From positions 43,039-107,038 of the forward strand of contig NZ_WAAT01000041.1 in NCBI RefSeq assembly GCF_008806375.1: 64,000 bases of DNA. Reading direction: 5' to 3'. The notes beneath the pieces were generated by a model. The model was not told the DNA's origin. It made no database searches and saw only the letters and a list, made by a program, of their open reading frames with translations. Shown here one piece after another: positions 16,788-26,632 of this stretch (position 1 is its first letter; each line of letters starts with the position of its first letter). The DNA is from Pseudotamlana haliotis (GTDB taxonomy: Bacteria > Bacteroidota > Bacteroidia > Flavobacteriales > Flavobacteriaceae). A program made the position numbers and the translations under genes.

Positions 16788-17746
16788 AATATAGAAAGTT
16801 AGGACGTACTGGAATAGAAGTTAGCGAAATTAGCCTTGGTACATGGGCCTTTGGAAACAATGTTTATGGTGGAGTTGATGAAAATACAGGTATAGAAACT
16901 ATACATGCTGGTATTGATTTAGGAGTAAATACATTTGACACAGCTCCTCAATATGGTACACCAGAACAAGATGGTGTCGCAGAAATTGTGTTAGGAAAAG
17001 CCCTTAAAGGTAAGCGAGACAAGGTACATATTTCAACCAAATTTGGCAGAAACCCTACTATAGATCATGGTGCCTCAAAATTTTATAAATCGCGTATCGT
17101 TGACTCTGTAGAAGAGAGCCTTAAACGACTACAAACCGATTATATTGATGTGTTGTTTTTCCATTCCCCTTTTTCTCCATCAGAAATAAATGATGATGTA
17201 TGGGAAGGTATTGAGCAGGTTAAAAAACAAGGAAAAATACGTTGTATAGGTCATTCGATCTCCATGTTTCAACAAACGGAGGATATGGCTCGTCTTTGGG
17301 CAAAAGAGAAAAAAATAGATGTTATTCAAGTTGTGTTAAGCCTCATGAACAAGGAATCTCAACAGTTAATTGAAGAACTTCAAGAATATCCTATTGGGGT
17401 TTTTGGCAGAGAATCTTTGGCTAACGGTTTTTTATCAGGATTCATCAATAAAGACACGGTGTTTCCTGCAGGCACTCTTAACTCACGATATTCTCGAAAT
17501 GAAATTATTGAAAGAGTCGATCAAGTAAATGCTTTTAAGTTTTTAATTCGAAATGATATTAAAAATATGCCACAAGCTGCATTACGCTGGGTTTTAGATC
17601 AAAAAGGTATCTCCACGGTATTATCGGGCGCTAAAAATATAAAAGAATTAGAAAGTGCTGTTTCTGCCTCAGAAGCTAGTCCTTTTACCAAAGAGGAGTT
17701 ACAAATGGCAAAAACCATGCTAAAGAAAAATTTTGAAGCCGCTTAA
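16784..17746 (+). CDS. Aldo/keto reductase
   Basis: 320 residues. The AKR tetrad is visible: Asp and Tyr in DTAPQYG (near 52-58), Lys in STKFGR and His in LFFHSPF. The C-terminal NADP(H)-binding part includes LSGAKNIKELESAV. It starts within the stop of the creatininase gene (ATGA), so the two are coupled. Relatives include Tas/YajO-type and aldose 1-dehydrogenase proteins. With the upstream lactonase-like and oxygenase proteins it could oxidise or reduce the sugar produced by O-demethylation. Substrate and direction are not shown by the sequence. A strong terminator follows. Confidence 0.85.
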   Translation: MKYRKLGRTGIEVSEISLGTWAFGNNVYGGVDENTGIETIHAGIDLGVNTFDTAPQYGTPEQDGVAEIVLGKALKGKRDKVHISTKFGRNPTIDHGASKFYKSRIVDSVEESLKRLQTDYIDVLFFHSPFSPSEINDDVWEGIEQVKKQGKIRCIGHSISMFQQTEDMARLWAKEKKIDVIQVVLSLMNKESQQLIEELQEYPIGVFGRESLANGFLSGFINKDTVFPAGTLNSRYSRNEIIERVDQVNAFKFLIRNDIKNMPQAALRWVLDQKGISTVLSGAKNIKELESAVSASEASPFTKEELQMAKTMLKKNFEAA

Positions 17747-17780
17747 GTTCATTTAGTACAAAATAATCCTTGTAAGTTTT

Positions 17781-17818
17781 AAAATCTCAGGTTAATTTCT
17801 AACCTGAGATTTTTTTTG
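17781..17818 (+). terminator. Rho-independent terminator of the oxygenase operon
   Basis: A perfect 14-bp stem (17781-17794 with 17800-17813) with loop ATTTC is followed by a long T run, 35 bp after the aldo/keto reductase stop. Confidence 0.9.
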
Positions 17819-17845
17819 CTTTAAATCAAAGCGGTTATATGACTC

Positions 17846-17865
17846 ATCTATCTATCTATCTATCT
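17846..17865. repeat. Tetranucleotide repeat (ATCT)5
   Basis: Five perfect ATCT units lie in the 368-bp space between the convergent AKR and SGBP genes. Apart from this and the two terminators, that space shows nothing else. The repeat is downstream of both genes, so it is unlikely to control either. Confidence 0.8.
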
Positions 17866-18010
17866 AAAAACACAACCAAAAGACACTAACCACCTAAAAA
17901 ACAACATGATTTATCAATTTTAGTCGCATTACTAATTTTAAATCAATAATTGAAAGATGACTATTAAAGCTGTTCATTAATGGGCCAAAAACAACTTAAA
18001 AAACACTCAA

Positions 18011-18045
18011 AAAAATAACCCTGAACAATAAATTGCCCAGGGTTA
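18011..18045 (-). terminator. Terminator of susC-susD-SGBP operon
   Basis: TAACCCTG (18016-18023) pairs with CAGGGTTA (18038-18045); an inner CAAT/ATTG pair extends the hairpin. On the minus strand it is followed by TTTTT. It lies 70 bp after the lipoprotein gene. Confidence 0.75.
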
Positions 18046-18114
18046 AACTCGCTTTTTCGCTACTTATTTCAAAAAACAAATAGCTAATTATTAGAGTTAG
18101 TCAAAATTAAAATT

Positions 18115-19842
18115 TTATTTATTTTCATAGGTAACTGTTAGTATTGGTGCTGTTGCTCCAGATTCTCCAGCATCAAATTGCAAGTGTGCCCAAGTATCTA
18201 AATCATTTCTATTAGCACTTATTCTAAGGAACATAAATTCCCCTGCACTAGCACCATTTTCATATAAATTATTCATATAAGTTCCTAGATTTGCACCAGA
18301 TGCATCATCCATAACAAATTCTCCAACTGGATCTCCGTTTTTAATAAAGCCTTTTTGAATACCTGTTGCATTACCATCAGTATCATATGCTCCTAGAAAG
18401 AAATCTGAAGCTAAAACTTCTGAAGAAACCCTAGGCTGAATGGCATAAACATCATACTCTACAGTAATCCAAGAATTGTTGTTTTTAACATTTACCTTTA
18501 ATACCGCAGATTTCACTTTTTTATCAGCTGGCAAATCAGGTAAAGCAAACGGCATAACGCCAACTACGTGATCATTTCCACCAACACCGGTGTCAACATG
18601 ACCTCCAAATAACTGAAACCAGGATGGATCAATAGCCCCATTACCCCAAATCGTTGCATCGGCTAAATCTACATTAACATCGAAAGCGGCATTAGGGTCC
18701 ACCACTTCAATGGCGAAATCTAAGTTAGATGACTCTGCGCTATTGGTAGCTACTATTGTAATATCATAAAGACCTAAATCACAACCGCCACAATTAGAAT
18801 AAGGGTTAAAAGAAATCGTTCCTTTACCAAATCCATGGTCAATAAATTGAGCAAAACGTGGTAAATTATTGGCTTGTAAAATAATATTTCCTCCTAATGG
18901 ATCTACAGCTTCAATGTCCACATCTAAAGTATTACCTTCTGCAAGTACAGCATCATTGACATCAAGAAAAACTGGAGCTTGGTTTTGTGTATGCGTGGTG
19001 ATTTCCATGTTTAAAATTCTATGCGTACCAGGATCTGCAATATTAAAGTCTCCGGCTACCATAGACCAGTAGTCTAAGTGGGTAATTTTACGTCTAAATT
19101 TATAGTCTTTACCTATTTCTACTACGTTACCGCCCTGTACATTTGCATAAATGTCATAGCTCATAGTAACTACATCGATATCCATTTTTACATGATAAGT
19201 AAAGCCAGCATGGTACTCTAATTCATTATCTGCTCCATACCCTGTATCATTAAAAGCATCTATTTTACCTGAAGGGTTTAACCTAACAATACATGAATTG
19301 TTTGAATATGTTGTAGCTACACCATCTAACACACCTACAATACCATCCATATTATCTTTACTAGGAATCATATCAAACTCTACCGTAAAGGTTCCCGTTT
19401 GAGTGCCTTGAGGAATTAATACAGATTGCCACTCGTTAACTTTACTTGTAAACCCATCAAGATTACCTCGAAAATTGAATACAATCTCTTTCTGATAACC
19501 AGAAGGCCTTGTAGCTACAAAATTAATTCTTCGAGATTCTTCTTTTGTTGGTGCGTAAGTAAAATCTACATTAGTACTTAACACCTCTCCCGTAGCGTCA
19601 TCAATCCAGGCAACACTAGTATCATCTTTAGGCGACACTTGTAATTTTAAATCTAAAGTTTCTCCTATTAAAACATCATATCCTTCCCAAGCTATCCCGG
19701 AAACATCATCTCCTTCTCCCCAGAAATATACCGTTAAATCTTTATCAGATAATTCAGGATTATTAGCGTCATCATTACTACATGATAGCACACCAATAAG
19801 TAAAGCGCAAAAAATTAAAGTTATATATTTATTTATTTTCAT
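18115..19842 (-). CDS. Surface glycan-binding lipoprotein (SusE/F position) with CBM96/DNRLRE-like C-terminus
   Basis: 575 residues. The lipoprotein signal (LIFCALLIGVLSC) is followed by SNDD, compatible with surface export. Modules: an Ig-like N-terminal part (about 30-125), a concanavalin/LamG-like region (about 135-280, TFTVEFDMIPSKDNMDGIVGVLDG), a cadherin/He_PIG-like Ig domain (about 288-385) and a C-terminal domain (about 390-575) with GVMPFALPDLPADKKVKSAVLKV and GEFMFLRISANRN. The last domain is the same one found in the T9SS proteins at 36-52 kb. Third gene of the SusCD operon, the usual place for a surface glycan-binding protein that captures the polymer. Confidence 0.82.
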   Translation of the reverse strand: MKINKYITLIFCALLIGVLSCSNDDANNPELSDKDLTVYFWGEGDDVSGIAWEGYDVLIGETLDLKLQVSPKDDTSVAWIDDATGEVLSTNVDFTYAPTKEESRRINFVATRPSGYQKEIVFNFRGNLDGFTSKVNEWQSVLIPQGTQTGTFTVEFDMIPSKDNMDGIVGVLDGVATTYSNNSCIVRLNPSGKIDAFNDTGYGADNELEYHAGFTYHVKMDIDVVTMSYDIYANVQGGNVVEIGKDYKFRRKITHLDYWSMVAGDFNIADPGTHRILNMEITTHTQNQAPVFLDVNDAVLAEGNTLDVDIEAVDPLGGNIILQANNLPRFAQFIDHGFGKGTISFNPYSNCGGCDLGLYDITIVATNSAESSNLDFAIEVVDPNAAFDVNVDLADATIWGNGAIDPSWFQLFGGHVDTGVGGNDHVVGVMPFALPDLPADKKVKSAVLKVNVKNNNSWITVEYDVYAIQPRVSSEVLASDFFLGAYDTDGNATGIQKGFIKNGDPVGEFVMDDASGANLGTYMNNLYENGASAGEFMFLRISANRNDLDTWAHLQFDAGESGATAPILTVTYENK

Positions 19843-19864
19843 AATGCTCGTTTTATTATTTATC

Positions 19865-21529
19865 TTAGATTTCTACGCCTCTAGTTAAACTACCATCCCA
19901 CCAAACAGGTGCTCCCCAAAAGTTAACACCATTATCTAAGTGCTCTTCTAAGTTCTCTCTATTAAAGTTCATCTCTGTATTTGGGTAAGGAAATCTTCTT
20001 GGAATTAATCCATTTAATGCCTGATCTGTATAGGCATTATCTGTTGTTGGTTTTAATTTTGGAAAACCTGATCTTCTCCAATTAGCGAAACCTTCAATAC
20101 CATTGTAAAAGTTATTTACATAATGCTGCATATTAATCGCTTCTAACTTATCTGGTGTATTATTCCATAAATTCTCTGCATAAACATCTGCATTTAGGTT
20201 TAAATTAGGTTCTGCTTCCAAAATGTATACCAGTTCGTCAATATTAGCAAAAACGGCATTTTTATAATGTGTTTTTGCATCTCCTCCCGAAGTACTCCAA
20301 CCTCTTTGAGCAGCTTCTGCCAACCAAAGTTCTACCTCAGAATATGACTGGTAAATAGAAGGCATATCAATACGTGTTAAATGTCTTCTTACTTGCAGAG
20401 ATTTAAAGAACTTGTTGATTTGTACTGTTCTACCATTTTTCTGCACATATCGTGGTGACCAAATATCTGCTGGAGCACCTTCTGGAGCTTCCCATAAAAA
20501 ATACCCTGGCGCATAGCCTTCAATCCCACCGTATTTAGCAAAATATTCTTCAGTTATTTCTACACTTGTTTCTGTTGAAGATTTAGAATTGTATCTTGAA
20601 ATAGCATCTTCCTCATAGGCAGCATACATTCCAAACATCATCATCAATCTTGGGTCATTATTATCACGTAGATAAGCTATATAGGTTTCACAAGACACCA
20701 TAATTTCCTCAGAGAAATTTTGAACCTGAGAAAACCCATTTCCTCTAATTTCTGGCGCACCACTTGTACTTACGTTATAATTACCGTGATCTACTGCAGC
20801 GGCATCTTCTACACTTTGCATAACACCGGCATTAATAGCGGCTACAGATTCACTTTGTGCTTTCGCCGGATCCACATTTATTAGCCTCATGGCATACCTT
20901 AAGCGTAAAGAATTAGCAAATTTTCGCCATTTATCTACATCTCCATTATAAATTAAATCTCCTTCTAAAGCTAAAGAACTATCAAGTTGTGCAGCTGCCT
21001 CTTTTAATTCAATAAAGAAATCATTGTAGATATCTTCTTGTTTATCATAGGCAGGATGCAAATTATCTTCTCCTCCTTGTGCTCCAGATTCAAAGTATGG
21101 TAAATCTCCGTATGTATCTGTCAATTGAGCAAAAATCATTACTTTAAGAATTCTACCTACAGCAGCATAATTAACATATTCTGGCGTTTTTTCAGCTTCT
21201 TGTATAGCCAAAATTAGATCATTTATTTCTCTATAAGAGCTCTTCCACATAAACTCCATATAACTTACATCTAATTTATAAGCCTGTCCATGCGATATTG
21301 TCCATCCATCTGAAACCATTTGCATGATAGACATATGGTAAGCAGCTAAAGATCTCCATTGTGTTTCACGATCTCCAGAGTAACTGGTTTGTACTTTAGA
21401 AATTAATGATTTTGGATTGGCTGTTGTAGATGTTGTAGGATCAACGTTTAAATCGTTAAAATCATCACATCCAGTGATTAGTGTTACAAACAACACCAAG
21501 GTTGTTACTATATATATTTTTGTTTTCAT
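19865..21529 (-). CDS. susD: SusD/RagB-family nutrient-binding outer membrane lipoprotein
   Basis: 554 residues. Lipoprotein signal ends LFVTLITGC, followed by DDFNDLNVDPTTST, the typical start of the SusD-like_2 subgroup. TPR-like helices and family motifs follow: KSSYREINDLILAIQEAEKTP, KVMIFAQLTDTYGDLPYFES, and near the end RRSGFPKL and IPRRFPYPNTEMNFN. It forms the lid of the SusC transporter and binds oligosaccharide at the cell surface. It starts 3 bp after susC and precedes the binding lipoprotein, the standard order. Confidence 0.95.
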   Translation of the reverse strand: MKTKIYIVTTLVLFVTLITGCDDFNDLNVDPTTSTTANPKSLISKVQTSYSGDRETQWRSLAAYHMSIMQMVSDGWTISHGQAYKLDVSYMEFMWKSSYREINDLILAIQEAEKTPEYVNYAAVGRILKVMIFAQLTDTYGDLPYFESGAQGGEDNLHPAYDKQEDIYNDFFIELKEAAAQLDSSLALEGDLIYNGDVDKWRKFANSLRLRYAMRLINVDPAKAQSESVAAINAGVMQSVEDAAAVDHGNYNVSTSGAPEIRGNGFSQVQNFSEEIMVSCETYIAYLRDNNDPRLMMMFGMYAAYEEDAISRYNSKSSTETSVEITEEYFAKYGGIEGYAPGYFLWEAPEGAPADIWSPRYVQKNGRTVQINKFFKSLQVRRHLTRIDMPSIYQSYSEVELWLAEAAQRGWSTSGGDAKTHYKNAVFANIDELVYILEAEPNLNLNADVYAENLWNNTPDKLEAINMQHYVNNFYNGIEGFANWRRSGFPKLKPTTDNAYTDQALNGLIPRRFPYPNTEMNFNRENLEEHLDNGVNFWGAPVWWDGSLTRGVEI

Positions 21530-21532
21530 CTT

Positions 21533-24500
21533 TTAAAATTTTGCTGTTAAGTTAAACCCGTAGCCCTGTCTTTGTGGTAACGAACCATATTCATACCCTT
21601 GTCCGTTACTAATGCTATACGTAGATTCAGGATCAATATTTGGCACATTAGAATAAATTAACCATAAGTTTCTACCTATCAATGAAAATGTTAGTCCTTT
21701 TAGAAAACCTAACTGTTTTAACACTGCTGGATCTAATGTATAAGACAAGGACAATTCTCTAAGTTTTACATACGATGCATCATAAACAAACGGTTCTATA
21801 ATGTGCGCATTGGCTACATTACCCCAATATTCTCTAGGGTCTACATAAACATCATTAGCTCTATAACTTGGATCTCCATTACTATCAACACCATCTTCTA
21901 TAACCCCCTGAGCAAGATATCCTCCTGTAGCAACCCAATTACCAGCTGTTATACCTGCATTTTCTCTTTCTAATTCTGACTGACTCCAACCTTCTCTTCC
22001 TTCTAAAGTAGCAACATGTGCACCTTGCTGATGTAGCTTTTGGTTGGTCATTGACAATAAATCTGCTCCAGATTTCATTTGAACTAATGCTCTTAATTTA
22101 AAACCTTTATACTGAAACGTATTGGTGATACCTCCAGTGAATTTATATTGACCATTACCCAAAGTGACTTGTTCATCCGATCTCACTGGCATACCGTTAA
22201 CATCCATAATAGGTGTTCCATCTGCTGTACGCTTAAAATCGTAACCTACAATATCTCCATAAGAACCTCCTTCATCGGCAGTAATTAATGAACTAATCCA
22301 ATCTGCTCTAGCTAATGTTTGACGTTTTGCATCATCGTGTAACTTAACAATTTGGTTCTCATTATTTGCAAAATTGAATGTTAAATCCCATCTAGCATTT
22401 TCAGTTTTCACTGGTACGATATTTAGCATAACTTCCCATCCCTTGTTATTGATTTCACCAGCATTAATACTAGCATATTCAAATCCGTTAGCATTAGAAA
22501 TAGGAATATTCATGATTTCATCGAAAGTCGTTTGGTTATAGTAAGTAACATCTAAACCAACTCTCCAATTTAATAATTTAGCATCTAAACCAAACTCATA
22601 CCCTTTTGTTCTTGAAGGGTTGATGTTTGTAAAATAAGTACTTCCATTTACAGTTGAAAAATTGGCCCCATTAGATGAATAAGGAAAATCAAAGTATCTA
22701 TTATTAGCATAAGGATCTGTATCGCCCCCAACTTCTGCATAAGACGCTCTTAACTTGGCATACGGTAAAAATTTACCACTCATGTTTTCAATGGCTTTTG
22801 TAACTACAAATGCTCCTGTAACAGAAGGATAAAAATAACTATTGTTTCCTTGCTTTAAAGTAGAAGACCAATCTTGTCTTCCTGTAACATCAACAAAAAG
22901 ATAATCTTTAAACCCTATGTTAGCAAAACCATAAATAGATCGAACTTCTTTTCTAGGGTTTTCTGCCGCAATAACATACTCATTATAGTTATTAATAGAT
23001 ATAACATTTTCTGCGCCTTGATTTTTACCTAAAATAGTATTCGTTTCATTTTCAAAATGCATTAAATTACCTCCAAAACTTCCTCCTAAAGTCCAGTTAT
23101 CATTTAATTCTTTATTAGCCGAAAACAAAAACTCTGTATTAGATTCAGTTGTTTTTGAGTCTATTTCTCTCATTTCTCCCCACTCTGCTAGAGGTGTGGT
23201 TAATGGAGAAAAGTTATAATAATCATAATTAAAAGTATCTACCCCTGATTTGAATTTAAAATTTAACCAATCGGTCATTTCATATGTTAAAGAGGCATAA
23301 CCAAGCACTCTATTCTTCTTCGATTCATTTTTCATATGATACAATGAAAAATAAGGATTAATTATTCTTGTTGAAGAATTCCAGAACACATAATCTCCAT
23401 TGGCATCAACGGCACTATCTTCTAACCATTCTTGATCAATATTACCAGGTAATCCAAGTAATGCTAAAGCCGTATTAGCTCCAGAATAACCTAAATATGG
23501 TCTGTTTCCAACATCTTCTACAGAATAATTAACTTTAGCATCAACACTAAGTTTTTTCCACATTTTCATTGTTCCTCTTAAAGAGAAATTATTTCGATGC
23601 AATCCACTATTAGGCACAATATCATCCATGCTAACATCTGAAGCCGAAAATCTAAAATTTGCATCCTGATTTCCGCCAGAGAAAGCAATTGTATTTTGAG
23701 CTGTATGACCTGTTTTAAAAAAGGATTTAATATGATTTTTTTTCAAACCATAATCTCTAATTTGACCATCAAAAGAAATGAACTCTAAATCTGGATCCAT
23801 TTTACCCCCCCAGCTCCACATTCCTGTAGCATCTCCAACATCTTTTGGGGGTGTTTTTATACCCTGACCGTAAACATGTTGCACATCTTCATATTCTCCA
23901 ACAACCTGATCAAAAGTAAGGTTTGATGAAAAGTCAATATTAAATTTTGACTTGGTATTATCCTTAAATGATTTTGTGGTAATTAAAATAACCCCATTAC
24001 CACCTCTTGAACCATAAAGTGCAGCTGCAGCCGGTCCCTTTAATACAGACATGGTTTCAATGTCATCTGGGTTAATGGAAGAAATACCATCCCCTAAATC
24101 TTGTCCGCCGTATTGACCAGCTTGCCCAAAAGTATTATTATCCATTGGTACGCCATCAATAACATACAATGGCTGATTTGAACCATTAAATTTAGTGTTC
24201 CCTCTAATTATTACCTTTGAGGATCCTCCGGGCCCCGTATTAGGTTGAGCGATATCAACTCCTGCCACTTTTCCCGCTAAGGAGTTTACCGCATTAATAC
24301 TTTTAATTTCGGCAAGACCTTCGCCATCAACTTTAGATATCGCATATCCTAAAGATTGTTCTTTACGGCTTATCCCTAGGGCTGTTACAACAACGTCATC
24401 CAGTTTCTCTACAGATTCAACTAATTGAACGTTAACGATCTTATTTGCTCCAACCGTTCGTTTTACATCTGTATAGCCCACATAGCTAAATACAAGTACG

Positions 24501-24718
24501 TCGCCTACTTTAGCGCTAATAGTATAGACACCATCAAAATTAGTAGTAGTTCCGGTAATGGTGTTAGCAATTATAATGTTTACACCCGGTATAGGCATAT
24601 CATCTTCGGTTGAAGTAACACTTCCTGTAATTTGAACTTCTTGAGCTTCTAAATCAAAAAAACCCGTGGTCATAAAAACACAGAGAAACATCATGAATTT
24701 AAAATGTTTAATTTCCAT
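21533..24718 (-). CDS. susC: SusC/RagA-family TonB-linked outer membrane transporter
   Basis: 1061 residues. After the signal peptide there is a carboxypeptidase-like domain (about 27-105: ITGSVTSTEDDMPIPGVNIIIANTITGTTTNFDGVYTI), then the TonB-dependent plug (ALGISRKEQSLGYAISKV, VIIRGNTKFNGSNQPLYVIDGVPMDN, ETMSVLKGPAAAALYGSRGGNGVILITTK) and a 22-strand barrel ending LPQRQGYGFNLTAKF. It imports oligosaccharides across the outer membrane with TonB energy. No N-terminal STN domain is present, so direct anti-sigma signalling is unlikely. It heads the susCD operon. Confidence 0.96.
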   Translation of the reverse strand: MEIKHFKFMMFLCVFMTTGFFDLEAQEVQITGSVTSTEDDMPIPGVNIIIANTITGTTTNFDGVYTISAKVGDVLVFSYVGYTDVKRTVGANKIVNVQLVESVEKLDDVVVTALGISRKEQSLGYAISKVDGEGLAEIKSINAVNSLAGKVAGVDIAQPNTGPGGSSKVIIRGNTKFNGSNQPLYVIDGVPMDNNTFGQAGQYGGQDLGDGISSINPDDIETMSVLKGPAAAALYGSRGGNGVILITTKSFKDNTKSKFNIDFSSNLTFDQVVGEYEDVQHVYGQGIKTPPKDVGDATGMWSWGGKMDPDLEFISFDGQIRDYGLKKNHIKSFFKTGHTAQNTIAFSGGNQDANFRFSASDVSMDDIVPNSGLHRNNFSLRGTMKMWKKLSVDAKVNYSVEDVGNRPYLGYSGANTALALLGLPGNIDQEWLEDSAVDANGDYVFWNSSTRIINPYFSLYHMKNESKKNRVLGYASLTYEMTDWLNFKFKSGVDTFNYDYYNFSPLTTPLAEWGEMREIDSKTTESNTEFLFSANKELNDNWTLGGSFGGNLMHFENETNTILGKNQGAENVISINNYNEYVIAAENPRKEVRSIYGFANIGFKDYLFVDVTGRQDWSSTLKQGNNSYFYPSVTGAFVVTKAIENMSGKFLPYAKLRASYAEVGGDTDPYANNRYFDFPYSSNGANFSTVNGSTYFTNINPSRTKGYEFGLDAKLLNWRVGLDVTYYNQTTFDEIMNIPISNANGFEYASINAGEINNKGWEVMLNIVPVKTENARWDLTFNFANNENQIVKLHDDAKRQTLARADWISSLITADEGGSYGDIVGYDFKRTADGTPIMDVNGMPVRSDEQVTLGNGQYKFTGGITNTFQYKGFKLRALVQMKSGADLLSMTNQKLHQQGAHVATLEGREGWSQSELERENAGITAGNWVATGGYLAQGVIEDGVDSNGDPSYRANDVYVDPREYWGNVANAHIIEPFVYDASYVKLRELSLSYTLDPAVLKQLGFLKGLTFSLIGRNLWLIYSNVPNIDPESTYSISNGQGYEYGSLPQRQGYGFNLTAKF

Positions 24719-25306
24719 AAAAAATTTAGTTTAAGTTGTTAAAAATATTTTACGGCTCTTAATGAAAAGTTAAAATTAATGCCGAAAAATAAAATAGTTT
24801 AGTTAATAATCTGGTGAATTACTGCTTCAAATATATATAAAACAAACTCGATTCCTACTGAATTTTAAGCCTCTCAAACGAAAAAAGACAAAACTTACAA
24901 AGGTTTAAACAGATCGTACAAAATATCAAATCGATAAAAATCACCTCAAATAATCATCTTATTGCAATAAAATAAGCATAAAAACTACTTTTCATCACTT
25001 ACTAAATTATGGATTTATATAAAAAATTAAATTTTATTCCAAGTCGCAAGACATGTCTTTTATAAATACCTCAATTAATTTCCGTTTTTCGATCTCAAAA
25101 ACATCATGCTTTAAACTTGTTAAAAAAAACTTAAAATTTTAATCTCTAGACGACATTAATTTTGAACCACACACTAAAAAAATATAAGTTATTACCTGTT
25201 GGAGCTATTTCTTTTGAGTGAGATTTTTTTTAAAAGCAACCTAATATTCATAAAAACAAAAAACACAGTACACCACACATTTTTATGGAGTTTATATGAA
25301 ATAAAA
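24719..25306. other. Intergenic region upstream of susC
   Basis: About 590 bp of very AT-rich DNA with no convincing gene. A minus-strand -7-like element TATATTTG lies at 24828-24835, which would give a susC leader of about 100 bases, but no -33 TTG is correctly spaced. No riboswitch-like or clear operator structure was seen. Because the GH88 operon ends in a terminator just to the right, the susC promoter must lie here. Confidence 0.5.
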
Positions 25307-25336
25307 AAGGGTTAAATTATAAATAATTTAACCCTT
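25307..25336 (-). terminator. Rho-independent terminator of the GH88 end of the enzyme operon
   Basis: Two perfect 14-bp arms (25307-25320 and 25323-25336) form a long hairpin. On the minus strand it ends in CCCTTTTTT. It lies 41 bp after the GH88 stop and separates the enzyme operon from susC. Confidence 0.9.
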
Positions 25337-25377
25337 AACTCCTTAACTCTTAATTAAAGAGCATGATTAGCTACTAA

Positions 25378-26607
25378 TCAGATATTACGCCATTTTAATA
25401 GGGCTTCAAGGAAATAGTAATCTGCATAATTTAAAGGTGCATCAGTTTCGTTGTTCTCATGAAAGTTTCCAACGCTATGCATTAACAAAAAGTTTCCATT
25501 TTCACCTTGTTTTGCCAGATATGCTTTAGAAGATAGGTTTCTTAATACAACCTCTGAATACTCTAGATATTGAGATTTATTTTCTTTGTCAAATTTTTGA
25601 AGTTCTAACAAGGCTGAAGCCACTACAGCTGCAGCTGAAGCATCTCTAGGAATCTTCTCGCTACTTGTGGCATCATAATCCCAATAAGGAATATAGTCAT
25701 TAGGTGTTTTATCATTTGTCATAATAAAATGAGCTATCTGTCTAGCTTGATTTAAAAACTCCACTTTTCCTGAATGTTTATAGGCTTCTGTATAGCCATA
25801 TAAACCCCATGCCTGACCTCGAGCCCAAGATGATTCGTCTGAAAAGCCTTGAAAATTAACCTTATTACGAACTTTACCTGTTATATGATCATAATCTACA
25901 ATATGATAACAACTGTAATCTTCTCTATATTGATGCACTATAGTTGTGCTAGCATGTGCGTTGGCTATACCTGAGTACAGGCTATCTGAAGTATGTTTTG
26001 TTGCTTGATATAATAAATTAAGATTCATCATATTATCAATAATAACAGGCATATCAAGTCCTTTACCTTGAATCCATGGCGCATCGGTATCCCACGACTG
26101 AATTACCTTTGCAACCGGACGGTAACGTGTACTCAATGATTTCGCTGCTTCAATAACAGCTTCTTTATAGGCCTCTTTTCCGGTTAACCTATAGCCATGC
26201 CCAAAAGAATTTTGTATCATAAAACCAACATCATGATTCCATTTTACGAATTGAGCGGAATCTAAAGCTGCTGTAAATTTTTCAGCCTCAACTTTCCACT
26301 TCTCCTTTTTAGTCTGCTCAAAAAGAAACCAAAGCGATCCAGGAAAAAAGCCACTAGTCCAATCTTCTTTATAGGCCATTCTATAACTTCCATCAGCATT
26401 AATACTTCTAGGGTTTAATAATGGGGAGATGGTATCTATTTTACTAATTAAATCAGTGTATTGATCTTCTGCTACAGCAAAAACTCTTGCTATTAACGCC
26501 TCTTTTGTTTCTACCTGTGGTGCTTCAACTTTATTTTGTTTTTTACATGACGACATCAACATTATTAAGCAACAAAGCGCCGTTAAATATTTTATCTTCC
26601 AAATCAT
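25378..26607 (-). CDS. GH88 unsaturated uronyl hydrolase (lipoprotein)
   Basis: 409 residues from the ATG at 26607. This start gives a lipoprotein signal (YLTALCCLIMLMSSC); a longer start at 26658 would lie inside the transporter gene. GH88 motifs: WTSGFFPGSLWFLFE, VIIDNMMNLNLLYQAT (with the catalytic-region Asp), DESSWARGQAWGLYGYTEAY and APLNYADYYFLEALL. The enzyme hydrates and removes the 4,5-unsaturated uronate left at the non-reducing end by a lyase, releasing the sugar that KduI and KduD process. The lipid anchor points to the periplasm. GH105 is the alternative family, but the motif set fits GH88 better. Confidence 0.9.
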   Translation of the reverse strand: MIWKIKYLTALCCLIMLMSSCKKQNKVEAPQVETKEALIARVFAVAEDQYTDLISKIDTISPLLNPRSINADGSYRMAYKEDWTSGFFPGSLWFLFEQTKKEKWKVEAEKFTAALDSAQFVKWNHDVGFMIQNSFGHGYRLTGKEAYKEAVIEAAKSLSTRYRPVAKVIQSWDTDAPWIQGKGLDMPVIIDNMMNLNLLYQATKHTSDSLYSGIANAHASTTIVHQYREDYSCYHIVDYDHITGKVRNKVNFQGFSDESSWARGQAWGLYGYTEAYKHSGKVEFLNQARQIAHFIMTNDKTPNDYIPYWDYDATSSEKIPRDASAAAVVASALLELQKFDKENKSQYLEYSEVVLRNLSSKAYLAKQGENGNFLLMHSVGNFHENNETDAPLNYADYYFLEALLKWRNI

Positions 26608-26632
26608 ATCTATATTTTTATTAAAATTTTTA

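Noticed and set aside
24828-24835. Full promoter for susC
   Set aside because: The -7 element is good but no -33 TTG lies at 17-23 bp; kept only as a note in the intergenic entry.
24925-24940. AATCGAT-containing sequence upstream of susC as a third LacI-type operator
   Set aside because: Only the central six bases are symmetric; the flanks do not match CAATCGATTG.
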